Virus record (IMG/VR): IMGVR_UViG_3300031952_000040 | Span: 1 to 42,327 of that record | From: a virus | Reading direction: 5' to 3' (one strand) | DNA: 42,327 bases | Shown here: one piece after another, positions 1 to 6,679 of the stretch | How positions within the stretch are numbered: the stretch's first letter is position 1 | Layout: each line of letters opens with the position of its first letter | The notes under the pieces: generated by a model | What the model saw: only the letters and a program-made list of their open reading frames with translations | Told to the model about the DNA's origin: nothing | The model's database searches: none | Program-made: the position numbers and the translations under genes

Positions 1-1
1 T

Positions 2-79
2 GGGTTTTATTCACCCCAAGCCATCATCCCGGATTTCTTGACTCACAAAGAAGCGGCCCGGCTGCGAAGGCAGATGTAG
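2..79 (+). CDS. C-terminal fragment of an unidentified protein
   Basis: An open frame enters from the left edge and ends at a TAG that forms the first triplet of the first intergenic repeat, which is the usual arrangement here. Only about 25 residues are visible, ending in a basic helix-like stretch (HKEAARLRRQM). No function can be assigned. Confidence 0.5.
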   Translation, partial: GFYSPQAIIPDFLTHKEAARLRRQM

Positions 80-122
80 GTCCAGTGTACCCTAGTGGGT
101 GTCACCTAACGGGAGAAGTCGA

Positions 123-296
123 ATGTGGTATGTGATCCAAGATGACGATGGACCATTCCTGATGAATGAAACTCCTGCGGAGACAGATGTAATTCTGTTT
201 CAAACGCCGCACATTGTCGAGGCCGAACGAGCCTTACAGCGTGAATGTGAAGGCTGGGAATCCGAACACGACGACATGAACGAGGACTTTCAATGA
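123..296 (+). CDS. Small acidic hypothetical protein (57 aa)
   Basis: The ATG at 123 follows GGGAGAAG (111-118) with good spacing and lies 20 nt behind a repeat copy; an in-frame GTG at 99 falls inside the repeat and is unlikely. The protein is rich in Asp and Glu, especially in its last third (SEHDDMNEDFQ), with no membrane segment. Unrecognised; an intracellular accessory protein is likely. Confidence 0.65.
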   Translation: MWYVIQDDDGPFLMNETPAETDVILFQTPHIVEAERALQRECEGWESEHDDMNEDFQ

Positions 297-328
297 TTTT
301 TGTAAGCGTCATATTTGAAGAATGAGAC

Positions 329-418
329 ATGGAAGCAGGACGAAAGTTGGCTAAGGGCAGCAATATCCCACAATCGTCGCATCATTTGTTCCTGCAGAGG
401 CCGTGGGGAATGCAGTAG
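329..418 (+). CDS. Possible very small protein (29 aa)
   Basis: A short frame from ATG 329 ends at the TAG starting the repeat copy at 416-441. Ending on the repeat's TAG is the signature of real genes in this array, which is the main support. The SD is weak (GAAGAA upstream) and no repeat precedes it, so it would be co-transcribed with the gene at 123. No similarity recognised; it may not be translated. Confidence 0.3.
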   Translation: MEAGRKLAKGSNIPQSSHHLFLQRPWGMQ

Positions 419-468
419 GTCCAGTGTACCCTAGCTGGTGTCAAGAACGAACTCGAACTGGAGAAATC

Positions 469-1197
469 ATGAAAGAACTCGAAGCTGCGTTGAACGAAGA
501 GTTGGCGAAGGTGCTGGGCGCAAGGCACAACTGGATGGGCGTGATTGCCGGGGTTGCCAGTAGCCGAGCCAGTGAGTTTGCCCGGACGAAGAATGGTTTG
601 CTGGAAGAGGTTGTGACTGACGTGACTAGCGACATCATTCTTCAGGCGAAGGAAGGGGCGTTTGCTGGTGCTGTGATTCGTGCCAAGGAAGCGTCGAAGA
701 CGGATGCCGAACTGGTGGAGAACTTACGGCACGTCGTTATGAAGGCAGCGTTCTACCGGGTGAGTGATGCCATGAGGTTTCGCTATGGTGGCGGCGTCAC
801 TCAGTTCAGCCAGAAAGAAAACGGCTTCGCTGAGACTGTGCAAGCCCGCCCGGATACCGATGCCGATGCCGACTTATCCGAGTACAAGGATTTGTTGGTG
901 AAAGAGTTGGAAGTGATGGCGACTGCCGCCGACTGGCAGTGGGATCACACCGGGAACCCAAGTCATCTTGGGTTGGCGAAGCGGTTACGGAAGTCCAAGG
1001 AAATGGTGTCGGATCGTGTCGATGGGATGGTGATGAAGGATTTGAAGGCGAAGTATGGTGGAAGTAAGGTTCTGATCCAAGATCACATTGACGACATTCG
1101 GAAGTCGCTTTCCCGTGTCGCAAAACGGTTGGGTGACGAGACGTTGATCGCCGGGGTTGCAAGGGGATCGAAGTGGGGAAGTAAGGTGGTTTATTAG
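469..1197 (+). CDS. Possible sigma-like / HTH DNA-binding protein (242 aa)
   Basis: Start ATG 469 follows GGAG at 459-462, 28 nt after a repeat; the TAG stop begins the next repeat. Residues about 45-110 (DVTSDIILQA, then a segment ending in VSDAMRFR) loosely recall sigma region 2. Residues about 165-200 (LAKRLRKSKEMVSDRV) have the spacing of a sigma region 4 or other HTH. If correct it could direct RNA polymerase to phage promoters, possibly the repeats around it. The resemblance was judged by eye and there is a roughly 40-residue C-terminal extension, so a generic HTH protein is equally possible. Confidence 0.35.
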   Translation: MKELEAALNEELAKVLGARHNWMGVIAGVASSRASEFARTKNGLLEEVVTDVTSDIILQAKEGAFAGAVIRAKEASKTDAELVENLRHVVMKAAFYRVSDAMRFRYGGGVTQFSQKENGFAETVQARPDTDADADLSEYKDLLVKELEVMATAADWQWDHTGNPSHLGLAKRLRKSKEMVSDRVDGMVMKDLKAKYGGSKVLIQDHIDDIRKSLSRVAKRLGDETLIAGVARGSKWGSKVVY

Positions 1198-1254
1198 GTC
1201 CAGTGTACCCTAGTGGGTGTAACAGCCCACTGGAACTTTGCGAGGAAGTGAATC

Positions 1255-1578
1255 ATGCGACTGAGATATGACTATTCAACAAAGATGTGCCGTGACCGAT
1301 TCGCAAGGATCGAGAAACTCGGCAAGATCAAGTTGGTGCGGGGCTATCGCTACTTTGGCCGGTACAACACGAGCCATGAAGCGGTGCTAGTTGTCGGAGA
1401 GAACGGCACTGCACGCTTCGGCGGGTTGTTGTGGGGTTATGGTGGCGAAGGGCCAAGGGGATTACAGGAACTATTGTTGAAGCTCAACGTGCCAACGGCA
1501 CAAGCTGAAGCGATTGCCTTCTCAACACCCCGGAAGAATGAGATCGGTGAAGACTGGCGGCTAGTGCTGCCAAACTAG
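1255..1578 (+). CDS. Hypothetical protein (107 aa)
   Basis: ATG 1255 lies behind a GAGGAAG SD, 35 nt after a repeat; the stop TAG opens the next repeat. The N-terminal half is basic and aromatic. The C-terminal half contains GYGGEGPRGLQELL, a Gly-Pro pattern seen in several small phage proteins of unknown function. No membrane segment or catalytic motif is visible. Confidence 0.65.
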   Translation: MRLRYDYSTKMCRDRFARIEKLGKIKLVRGYRYFGRYNTSHEAVLVVGENGTARFGGLLWGYGGEGPRGLQELLLKLNVPTAQAEAIAFSTPRKNEIGEDWRLVLPN

Positions 1579-1640
1579 GTCCAGTGTACCCTAGTGGGTG
1601 TGCTGGTGAGTGTTTCAAAACCCTGTTTCGGAGAGATCGA

Positions 1641-1907
1641 ATGAGCAAGTCAAGTGAAGTTGTGGTTGTTGGTCGTGGCCGTCCTGAGCAGTACAGTGCC
1701 GGTTTCATCCGTGCCTTCAAGGTGATCGTGCGTCGGCACGGGTTGTTGAAGGGCCGGGAAGTCCTTAACGCCGAAGGCGTGACGGTTGGCGGCAAGCATC
1801 GGGACGTGAGCATTAGCTTGCCGACTCTGAGCAAGTACGTCAAACGTGATGAAGTCGGCGGAAAAAGCGTCGAACTGAAGCGTGGTCGTCCTATCAAAGC
1901 AGCGTGA
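1641..1907 (+). CDS. AT-hook-like small DNA-binding protein (88 aa)
   Basis: ATG 1641 follows GGAGAGATC. The protein is basic and has two RGRP motifs, near the N-terminus (VGRGRPEQ) and near the C-terminus (LKRGRPIKAA); RGRP is the core of the AT-hook minor-groove binding motif. Between them SLPTLSKYVKR resembles an HTH recognition helix. A DNA-binding or nucleoid-type regulator is a reasonable inference. Unlike most neighbours it ends in TGA and is followed by a GC-rich hairpin rather than directly by a repeat. Confidence 0.5.
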   Translation: MSKSSEVVVVGRGRPEQYSAGFIRAFKVIVRRHGLLKGREVLNAEGVTVGGKHRDVSISLPTLSKYVKRDEVGGKSVELKRGRPIKAA

Positions 1908-1926
1908 CCCTTGGGAGTTTTCTGCG

Positions 1927-1948
1927 GGGCAGGGAATTGTCCCTGCCC
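1927..1948 (+). terminator. GC-rich hairpin, possible attenuator
   Basis: A 9-bp perfect stem (1927-1935 with 1940-1948, loop ATTG) lies 20 nt after the gene ending at 1907. No T-run follows, so it is not a classical intrinsic terminator; mRNA 3'-end protection or weak termination is possible. Nothing else is seen between here and the repeat at 2015. Confidence 0.45.
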
Positions 1949-2070
1949 TATAGGGTGCTTGGCCTAGCCGAGCAATAGCGATACCCAAATGAGAATCCCT
2001 GGGCGGCTTTTAGGTCTAGTGTACCCTAGAGGGTGTTGACCACAACATCCTTGAATGCGAGGAAAAAATC

Positions 2071-2904
2071 ATGAGTGGATTTGCAGTCGGAACGAATGTT
2101 GGCCCGGCTGGTATTCGTCGCCTCTCTTATGAGGAAGGGCTGGCGAAGCTGAAGGGCAAAGAAAAGAAGCCGTTGGAAAACAACACTTATCTGGTGAAGG
2201 TGGACGACAAGACGCTGGGCGTGAAACTTCACGATACCATCGTCGTCTACATCTTCAAGAGTGGGGTGTACCAACTGGACACGGGCGGTTGGCGTTCTGT
2301 GACCACAAAGGACCGCATCAACCGATATGGTCCAGCACGGGTGAATCAGAAAAACAACATCTGGTACATCGGGGACGGCATCTTTGAGGATGGCGTCCGG
2401 GTCAATGCTGAAGGCAAGGTGTTGACGCCGCAACGTGGGGTGAAGGAAGTCGAGGCGAAGAAACGCAAGCTGGACCGCATGGTGTTGAAATACATCAAGG
2501 GGTTCGGGGAGCATGTGATTCGCAACGGGTTGCAAGTGGATAAAGCTGACAAGCCCACTGAGCAATCGCCGTGGAAGGTTGTGGAGTTAGTTGAAGGCCC
2601 CAAGCCTATTGCTCCGGGGCCGGGAGACTGCTGGGCGTGTTACTTCGGCATCACGTCCGATGATCCACTGAAAGAGCCACTAGGGGTCGAGCATCTGCTA
2701 CAACACATGCTCGAAGACGATGGGCCATATTTCGTCCCCAGCTTACTCTGGAAGGCGATTGTGGTGGGTGGCTATCAAAACCCCGGCTTCATCTGGCATC
2801 ACATTGCCAGCGATGCCCGGCGTGGCGAGAGTCAGTTCCTAAGTCGTGTTCTGACTGCCTACTTCCGAAAGCGGAAACCGGCACTGTTAGACTTGATGGA
2901 ATAA
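2071..2904 (+). CDS. Conserved phage protein of unknown function (277 aa)
   Basis: ATG 2071 follows a GCGAGGAAA leader, 35 nt after a repeat. Residues about 38-95 carry a pattern common in unrelated phages: NNTYLV, VKLHDTIVV, then LDTGGWRSVTTKDRINRY. This beta-rich domain has no known function. The C-terminal half (DCWACYFGITSDD, then HLLQHMLEDDGPYFV) is a second, probably separate domain. It is the largest gene of the array and is followed by a strong hairpin. Confidence 0.75.
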   Translation: MSGFAVGTNVGPAGIRRLSYEEGLAKLKGKEKKPLENNTYLVKVDDKTLGVKLHDTIVVYIFKSGVYQLDTGGWRSVTTKDRINRYGPARVNQKNNIWYIGDGIFEDGVRVNAEGKVLTPQRGVKEVEAKKRKLDRMVLKYIKGFGEHVIRNGLQVDKADKPTEQSPWKVVELVEGPKPIAPGPGDCWACYFGITSDDPLKEPLGVEHLLQHMLEDDGPYFVPSLLWKAIVVGGYQNPGFIWHHIASDARRGESQFLSRVLTAYFRKRKPALLDLME

Positions 2905-2910
2905 AAAACG

Positions 2911-2944
2911 GAACCCGGCGATGAACCAAAACATCGCCGGGTTC
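2911..2944 (+). terminator. Intrinsic-terminator-like hairpin
   Basis: A perfect 13-bp stem (2911-2923 with 2932-2944, loop of 8) starts 7 nt after the stop at 2904 and is followed by TCTTGGTTT, a weak T-tract. Unlike the other terminators of the array it is not followed by a repeat copy. Confidence 0.7.
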
Positions 2945-2978
2945 TCTTGGTTTACAACTTGTGAAAGGCTGGTGGAAA

Positions 2979-3278
2979 ATGAACGCTGTTGGATTGAAGA
3001 ACTTTACTGAACAGGTGTTAAACTCGCCTGAACCCGTGCTGGTTGACTTCTGGGCAAACTACTGCGCTCCATGCGTGGCGTTGAAACCGATCTTGAAAGA
3101 AGTGGCTGCGACGGGGGCCAAGGTTGTGACGGTGGATATAACCGAGGAACCCGAAATTGCTGCCCACTATGGCATCACTGCAATTCCTACTTTGATCGTC
3201 TTCAAGGGCGGGGAAGCAGGACAGCGGGTTGTCGGGTTGAGGAAGAAGGACGAACTTCTGCAACTCATCAGTGCCTAA
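2979..3278 (+). CDS. trxA: Thioredoxin (99 aa)
   Basis: A complete thioredoxin fold of normal length. The active site is WANYCAPC (residues about 27-34, CAPC instead of the usual CGPC), preceded by VLVDFWA, and the cis-proline loop is AIPT. It would reduce disulfides in the cytoplasm, for example for ribonucleotide reductase; some phages also use thioredoxin as a polymerase processivity factor, which cannot be judged here. The ATG at 2979 has SD GGTGGA; a GTG six codons upstream is less likely. No repeat copy precedes it, which is unusual here. Confidence 0.9.
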   Translation: MNAVGLKNFTEQVLNSPEPVLVDFWANYCAPCVALKPILKEVAATGAKVVTVDITEEPEIAAHYGITAIPTLIVFKGGEAGQRVVGLRKKDELLQLISA

Positions 3279-3284
3279 CCGTGT

Positions 3285-3300
3285 GCCGCCTTCGGGCGGC
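3285..3300 (+). terminator. TTCG-tetraloop hairpin behind thioredoxin
   Basis: A GCCGCC/GGCGGC stem closed by a TTCG tetraloop begins 7 nt after the thioredoxin stop. There is no T-run; the next repeat starts at 3314. An mRNA-stabilising or weak termination hairpin. Confidence 0.5.
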
Positions 3301-3358
3301 TCACCTTGCGAGGTCCAGTGTACCCTACCGGGTGTTCCAAGAACGAAGAGGAGATACA

Positions 3359-3961
3359 ATGAATGCGATTGCACGCCGCCCCGGAAGTCTTGATCCCCGA
3401 ACCCGTGTTCGTCACGGCAAAGAACGTGAACGGCAGATTGCTGTTGCATTGAAAGATCAGGTGGGCCTGCCCATCGCTGATGCGACTGAGTACGAAGACA
3501 AAGAACGAAAGGTTGACCGTTGGATCGCCTATCCTTCGGGCCGAGTTGCGCTTCAGATCAAATACCGAGAAGTCGGCGAAGACCTTCTGTTTGAGGTCTA
3601 CGACAAGTTCTTCGGTTGGAATGATCCGAAGAACAAGCTGGGCCGGGATATGTTTGGCGATGCTAAGGAATACGCCGTGCTGCTGGCTGATCGCCATACG
3701 GTTGTGATGGTTCCGACGCAGCTTGCCAAGGATACCGTTATCAAGATGACAGAGAAGGCACGACAAGAAGGTTTCACGCATGGTGCGGTGAGTTCGACTC
3801 TCCGCTACTATGCCCACGGATTGAAGCTGGAATTGAAGGTCCAGCGTGATCCCGGCGACGGACGCAAGAAGATGGTGGCATACATCCCCGCCAGCTACTT
3901 CGTGGCCGAGGCTCAAGCCAAGGTTTACCAAGTGGCACTGCCCAAAAAGTGGAAATTGTAG
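3359..3961 (+). CDS. Putative PD-(D/E)XK-type nuclease (200 aa)
   Basis: ATG 3359 follows GAGGAGA. After a basic start (HGKERERQIAVAL) comes ATEYEDKERKVDRWI, a short loop, then VALQIKYRE. The D...QxK spacing in two beta strands after an N-terminal helix is the PD-(D/E)XK arrangement, with Gln in the variable position. A Holliday-junction, restriction-like or recombination nuclease is possible. The assignment rests on motif and predicted fold only. The stop TAG is immediately followed by the next repeat. Confidence 0.5.
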   Translation: MNAIARRPGSLDPRTRVRHGKERERQIAVALKDQVGLPIADATEYEDKERKVDRWIAYPSGRVALQIKYREVGEDLLFEVYDKFFGWNDPKNKLGRDMFGDAKEYAVLLADRHTVVMVPTQLAKDTVIKMTEKARQEGFTHGAVSSTLRYYAHGLKLELKVQRDPGDGRKKMVAYIPASYFVAEAQAKVYQVALPKKWKL

Positions 3962-4014
3962 CTCCAGTGTACCCTATGGGGTGTGAAGACAACATTGCAC
4001 CCCATAGGGAGATC

Positions 4015-4239
4015 ATGATGAGCATTGAACGACAACTTGTGAAGGGAGTAACGACCACCGATGTTGCCGAGGTTGTCAAGGTTGATGAGTGCATTCGCTA
4101 CATTGACTCTTGCGGCTGGCGATTGAAGCAACGTGCAAGGGGCTATTACTACTTTCGCAACGAAGACGCCAATGAAGGTCAGCGAGACATGACTTTTTCC
4201 TTGGCAGAACTTCGGGATGCGTACCACAATGGGTGGTGA
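4015..4239 (+). CDS. Hypothetical protein (74 aa)
   Basis: Start ATG 4015 (or the adjacent ATG 4018) follows AGGGAG. The leader is unusual: repeat bases 3973-3983 form a perfect 11-bp inverted repeat with 3998-4008, ending at the SD. The middle reads SCGWRLKQRARGYYYFR, resembling small RNA- or DNA-binding folds, but no family is recognised. Confidence 0.6.
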   Translation: MMSIERQLVKGVTTTDVAEVVKVDECIRYIDSCGWRLKQRARGYYYFRNEDANEGQRDMTFSLAELRDAYHNGW

Positions 4240-4357
4240 AGTCAAAATAAGTCACAACTATTGGTGGAATAACGCAGTGTATTACAGGCGTTCCATCTGC
4301 GGCGGCAATGTTCAGGTCTGGAATGGTCGAATATGGACTGATGCTGTCGAGTCCTGA
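4229..4357 (+). CDS. Possible small protein (42 aa)
   Basis: ATG 4229 overlaps the end of the preceding gene by 11 nt in another frame and runs to TGA 4355-4357. It is rich in Trp, Tyr and Asn (NYWWNNAVYYRR, then VQVWNGRIWTDAVES), a plausible compact beta protein. The SD is weak, so expression would rely on coupling to the upstream gene. Confidence 0.35.
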   Translation: MGGEVKISHNYWWNNAVYYRRSICGGNVQVWNGRIWTDAVES

Positions 4358-4435
4358 CTTATACTGACTATTGCATACCCTTCTCCATAGGGAGTATGGG
4401 GAAGAAAGTCAGGTCTATTGTACCCTAGCCGGTGT

Positions 4436-4735
4436 AATCGCAAATTACAACACCCTGCACGGGTGGAACGCCGAGAGCCACAGGAGTAAGCACAGAAAGC
4501 ATCCTCGCTGCGAAAACAATCGAGGATCGACCCGGAATAAGCCGGTCAGACAGAGTGTGAAGGCAAGAGGGTAAGCCCCTCCCACAATAAATCACTCTGA
4601 ATCAGTGTGGCCACACTGAGTCTGATCGGACGAAGAAGGGCAGTGCCGAAACGACTGGACGGGCGAAAGTCAGTCACTTGCTGTTGCATAGTGCATCGAA
4701 GACCGAAGGGGACGCCCTTCGGTTTTTCTTTTTTC
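4436..4735 (+). ncRNA. Structured non-coding RNA candidate 1
   Basis: About 300 nt without a convincing ORF, between a TCTATTG-type repeat (4414) and an intrinsic terminator. Visible stems: GGTGTAAT with ATTACAACACC just after the repeat; a perfect 7-bp stem 4501-4507/4521-4527; GAGGG/CCCTC at 4567-4581; a 16-nt perfect palindrome at 4603-4618. The arrangement of repeat, structured RNA and terminator supports an independent transcript. It is not recognisable as 6S, tmRNA or RNase P RNA. Confidence 0.5.
4703..4735 (+). terminator. Intrinsic terminator of ncRNA candidate 1
   Basis: A perfect 8-bp stem (CCGAAGGG with CCCTTCGG, loop GACG, 4703-4722) is followed by TTTTTCTTTTTTC. The next TCTATTG-type repeat begins at 4748. 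Confidence 0.9.
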
Positions 4736-4791
4736 ATTTTGTTTAGGTCTATTGTACCCTAGCTGGCACAACCCTAACGAAAGGCAATGCG

Positions 4792-4983
4792 ATGAACGAA
4801 CAAGAATGGCTGGTAGTATTCAAAGCTGAGTTCCTGAAGAGGACTGCCATCACTTGGAACGAAGGGGCCGGGCAAGAAGACAGCGATGCCATCGAACGCT
4901 ACTTCCCTGAAGAAGTGAAGGATGCAGTGAGTCATTACATCGAGAAATACGACTTGGACGACGTGACCCAACTGTGGGGATAG
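4792..4983 (+). CDS. Small acidic hypothetical protein (63 aa)
   Basis: ATG 4792 lies behind CGAAAGGCAATGCG. It is the first gene after a terminator and a TCTATTG-type repeat. The protein is acidic and helical (EDSDAIERYFPEEVKDAVSHYIEKY), with a WG at the C-terminus; the stop TAG opens the next repeat. No family recognised. Confidence 0.65.
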   Translation: MNEQEWLVVFKAEFLKRTAITWNEGAGQEDSDAIERYFPEEVKDAVSHYIEKYDLDDVTQLWG

Positions 4984-5096
4984 GTCCAGTGTACCCTATT
5001 GGGTGTAACAGCGTAACCGTGACATTCCGATCATCCTGTCCACCGGCATAGAGAGTCGGGTCGATTACATTCTTTTCTTTTTTAGGAGAACCTGCG

Positions 5097-5288
5097 GTGA
5101 AGAAAAAATACCTTATTGCCCTGCCTTCTTTCCCTAATGCCTTCAATGACCACTACGACTACGATTCCAAGGGATTCAATCATCGAACCGTTCTTGTCAG
5201 TGCGACCGACAAGAACGATGCCGCCAGCCTTGCCCGGCATCTGCGTCCGGGCGAAAACATTGGCGACATCAAAGAAGTGAACTACTAG
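5097..5288 (+). CDS. Hypothetical protein with AFNDHYDYD segment (63 aa)
   Basis: A GTG start at 5097 behind TAGGAGAACC. The upstream leader (5007-5096) is about twice the usual length. Residues about 14-22 (AFNDHYDYD) are encoded by a 28-nt stretch identical to one in the gene at 12398-12631, where it sits at the other end of an otherwise different protein. The rest (TVLVSATDKNDAASLARHL) looks like a small alpha/beta protein. Confidence 0.6.
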   Translation: MKKKYLIALPSFPNAFNDHYDYDSKGFNHRTVLVSATDKNDAASLARHLRPGENIGDIKEVNY

Positions 5289-5345
5289 GTCCAGTGTACC
5301 CTAGACGGTGTAACGATCACTCAACCCCCTGCGAAAGAAACGACA

Positions 5346-5825
5346 ATGGACAACCTCACGAAACTTGCGATTTCCAAGGCTCTGGAAAAGGACACGAAGG
5401 AGTTCAAGGCAACTCCCGGTGTTCACAACATCGACACCACGATCACCTTGCGAGTTAAAGGCACGGTGAAGAAGGGTGAGGATTCGGATTACACGCCGAC
5501 CGTGGACATTCCGCTTCTGCCGACCTTGGCCCTCGTCATGGAGAAGGCTGGCTTCATGCGGGAACTGGCAAAGAAATTGCTGGTCGAAGCAATGACCGAA
5601 GCCCTCGAACTCAGTGCCAAGGGCGAAGAGTTGGTTGCCGACCGTGTGAAGAACATCGACGAAGCGATGGCGCACGTTCGGGAAGTCACCAAGGCTCTGC
5701 CGAAGAAGACCAAGAGCGGCGCAACGAGCGTCAAGGTGACGGTCGAAGAAGTCGCTCCGGTCGAAGAAGTGATTGACTTCGTTCGGTTCCCTGTTCGGTT
5801 CCCTGTCGATGCCGGTGTCCTGTAG
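5346..5825 (+). CDS. Hypothetical protein (159 aa)
   Basis: ATG 5346 follows the array's recurrent leader (AACCCCCTGCGAAAG). The N-terminal half is beta-like (TTITLRVKGTVKKGEDSDY), followed by a long helical segment with many Glu, Lys and Ala. Near the C-terminus FPVRFPV comes from a 12-nt tandem duplication, GTTCGGTTCCCT twice. No family recognised. Confidence 0.7.
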   Translation: MDNLTKLAISKALEKDTKEFKATPGVHNIDTTITLRVKGTVKKGEDSDYTPTVDIPLLPTLALVMEKAGFMRELAKKLLVEAMTEALELSAKGEELVADRVKNIDEAMAHVREVTKALPKKTKSGATSVKVTVEEVAPVEEVIDFVRFPVRFPVDAGVL

Positions 5826-5836
5826 GTCCAGTGTAC

Positions 5837-5862
5837 CCTAGTGGGTGTAACAACCCACTAGG
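5837..5862 (+). promoter_or_regulatory. Leader hairpin formed by the repeat's 3' half
   Basis: The last part of the repeat (CCTAGTGGGT, 5837-5846) pairs perfectly with ACCCACTAGG (5853-5862), followed by CTTTT. A transcript reading through the repeat could fold a 10-bp stem, giving a possible attenuator. Comparable pairings occur at 3973-4008 and, less perfectly, near 1211-1228. Confidence 0.5.
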
Positions 5863-5880
5863 CTTTTGCGAGAGAACAAA

Positions 5881-5934
5881 ATGAAAAATGCGACCATCCC
5901 GCATCGAAGTCAACGCCTGTACCCGCCCAAATAG
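5881..5934 (+). pseudogene. Chimeric remnant of the gene at 12750-12938 (17 aa)
   Basis: A 17-residue frame ends in YPPK and TAG, then continues as sequence nearly identical to the end and downstream region of the gene at 12750. The duplicated part starts at 5909 inside the frame. The N-terminal codons are unrelated, so this looks like a gene truncated by recombination that brought in the 3' end of a paralogous cassette. Confidence 0.5.
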
Positions 5935-6008
5935 TCAACGAAAGGCAACACTAGGGTACGTCCAGTGTACCCTAGTGGGTGTTGAGATCAATCATCTTCA
6001 CTCAAGGA
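5909..6008 (+). repeat. 100-bp duplication, copy A
   Basis: It matches 12909-13012 almost perfectly apart from one small indel region near the left end. It includes the last codons of a gene, an inverted half-repeat (CACTAGGGTAC), the direct repeat and the next leader. The inverted and direct parts form an 11-bp palindrome around GTCCAGT. Confidence 0.85.
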
Positions 6009-6022
6009 ATAAGGAAAGAACA

Positions 6023-6289
6023 ATGGCACGGCCTCAAGCATACGACCCGCAAGAGGGTTACAAGTACCAAATCCTGACCCGCAATCCAGCGTATGGCCGG
6101 GCATGGGAGCAGTGCGACTATGCGAAGGACAAGGAAGAGAAAAACCACTTGCTTGGCGAGTATCGCATGGCCTACGGTGCCGGGTGGGAATTCAAGGTCA
6201 TCACGTTGCCCGTCAAGTATTGGCCGAAGAGGTCCAGTGTACCCTTGATGGTGTCGCACATTGTGTGCGCCACTTTTTCGAATCTCTGA
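6023..6289 (+). CDS. Hypothetical protein reading through a repeat (88 aa)
   Basis: ATG 6023 follows AAGGAAAG. The first 72 residues (MARPQAYDPQEGYKYQ onward) look like a normal small protein, with QEGYKYQILTRNPAYGRAWE. The usual TAG before the repeat at 6233 is AGG here, so translation continues through the repeat, adding RSSVPLMVSH and about ten more residues. The extension has no coding character and probably arose by stop loss. Confidence 0.6.
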   Translation: MARPQAYDPQEGYKYQILTRNPAYGRAWEQCDYAKDKEEKNHLLGEYRMAYGAGWEFKVITLPVKYWPKRSSVPLMVSHIVCATFSNL

Positions 6290-6303
6290 ATTAGGAATAC
6301 GCA

Positions 6304-6465
6304 ATGACAATCGAAATCGACAAATCGTGCGGACAGGGTCACTACTGGGTCGCCTGCTCACCACCCGCTGACATCCTGATCGAGATCGAGTGCGAGATGA
6401 TTGATGGTGGCAAGACCCACTGCTCTGATTTTCTTGCCTCCAATGGACAGCATTATCGCTGGTGA
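6304..6465 (+). CDS. Small hypothetical protein (53 aa)
   Basis: ATG 6304 follows TTAGGAATACGCA. It contains four Cys and several His (KSCGQGHYWVACS, IECEMIDGGKTHCSD), compatible with a small metal-binding fold, though the spacing does not match a standard zinc ribbon. The repeat at 6233 lies upstream, and the stop precedes the structured region at 6478. Confidence 0.55.
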   Translation: MTIEIDKSCGQGHYWVACSPPADILIEIECEMIDGGKTHCSDFLASNGQHYRW

Positions 6466-6477
6466 TCGTCCGGATCA

Positions 6478-6619
6478 ATTCAGGTCTGTGAGCAGCGGGG
6501 CAACTGGCAGGGAGGCATCCTGTCAGCCTGAATCGAGCGATGGTAAGGGCCAGCGAGGGGGCTGGACATTCGACTGTATTAGGTTCCAGCCCTGATGCGA
6601 CCGAATGCCCCTCGTTGGC
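6478..6619 (+). ncRNA. Structured RNA candidate 3 with pseudoknot
   Basis: Non-coding and highly self-complementary. Domain 1: stem 6478-6484/6527-6533 encloses hairpin 6504-6511/6519-6526. Domain 2: 12-bp outer stem 6549-6560/6608-6619 encloses stem A (GCTGGA 6561-6566 with TCCAGC 6585-6590) and stem B (CATTCG 6567-6572 with CGAATG 6602-6607). A and B cross, giving an H-type pseudoknot. Two pairs are G-U on this strand and would be A-C on the other, so a + transcript is favoured. Its promoter and family are unknown. Confidence 0.55.
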
Positions 6620-6637
6620 ACCTGCCTGCATTCAAAT

Positions 6638-6653
6638 CTAGGGTACAATAGAC
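6638..6653 (-). promoter_or_regulatory. Inverted TCTATTG-type repeat copy
   Basis: CTAGGGTACAATAGAC is the reverse complement of the repeat core. It lies 6 nt from the + copy at 6660, forming a divergent pair. If the repeat is a promoter, this one would transcribe leftward, antisense to the structured region 6478-6619. Confidence 0.75.
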
Positions 6654-6679
6654 CTTACGTCTATTGTACCCTAGTGGGT

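Noticed and set aside
806-1162. Minus-strand ORF of 118 codons opposite the gene at 469
   Set aside because: A shadow of the + gene: no SD, odd composition (Pro/Ser/Arg-rich), while the + frame has SD, ATG and a repeat-linked stop.
6002-6631. Minus-strand ORF of 209 codons
   Set aside because: It crosses two repeats, two + genes and the structured RNA region, with Arg/Ser/Pro-rich composition and no SD; treated as chance openness.
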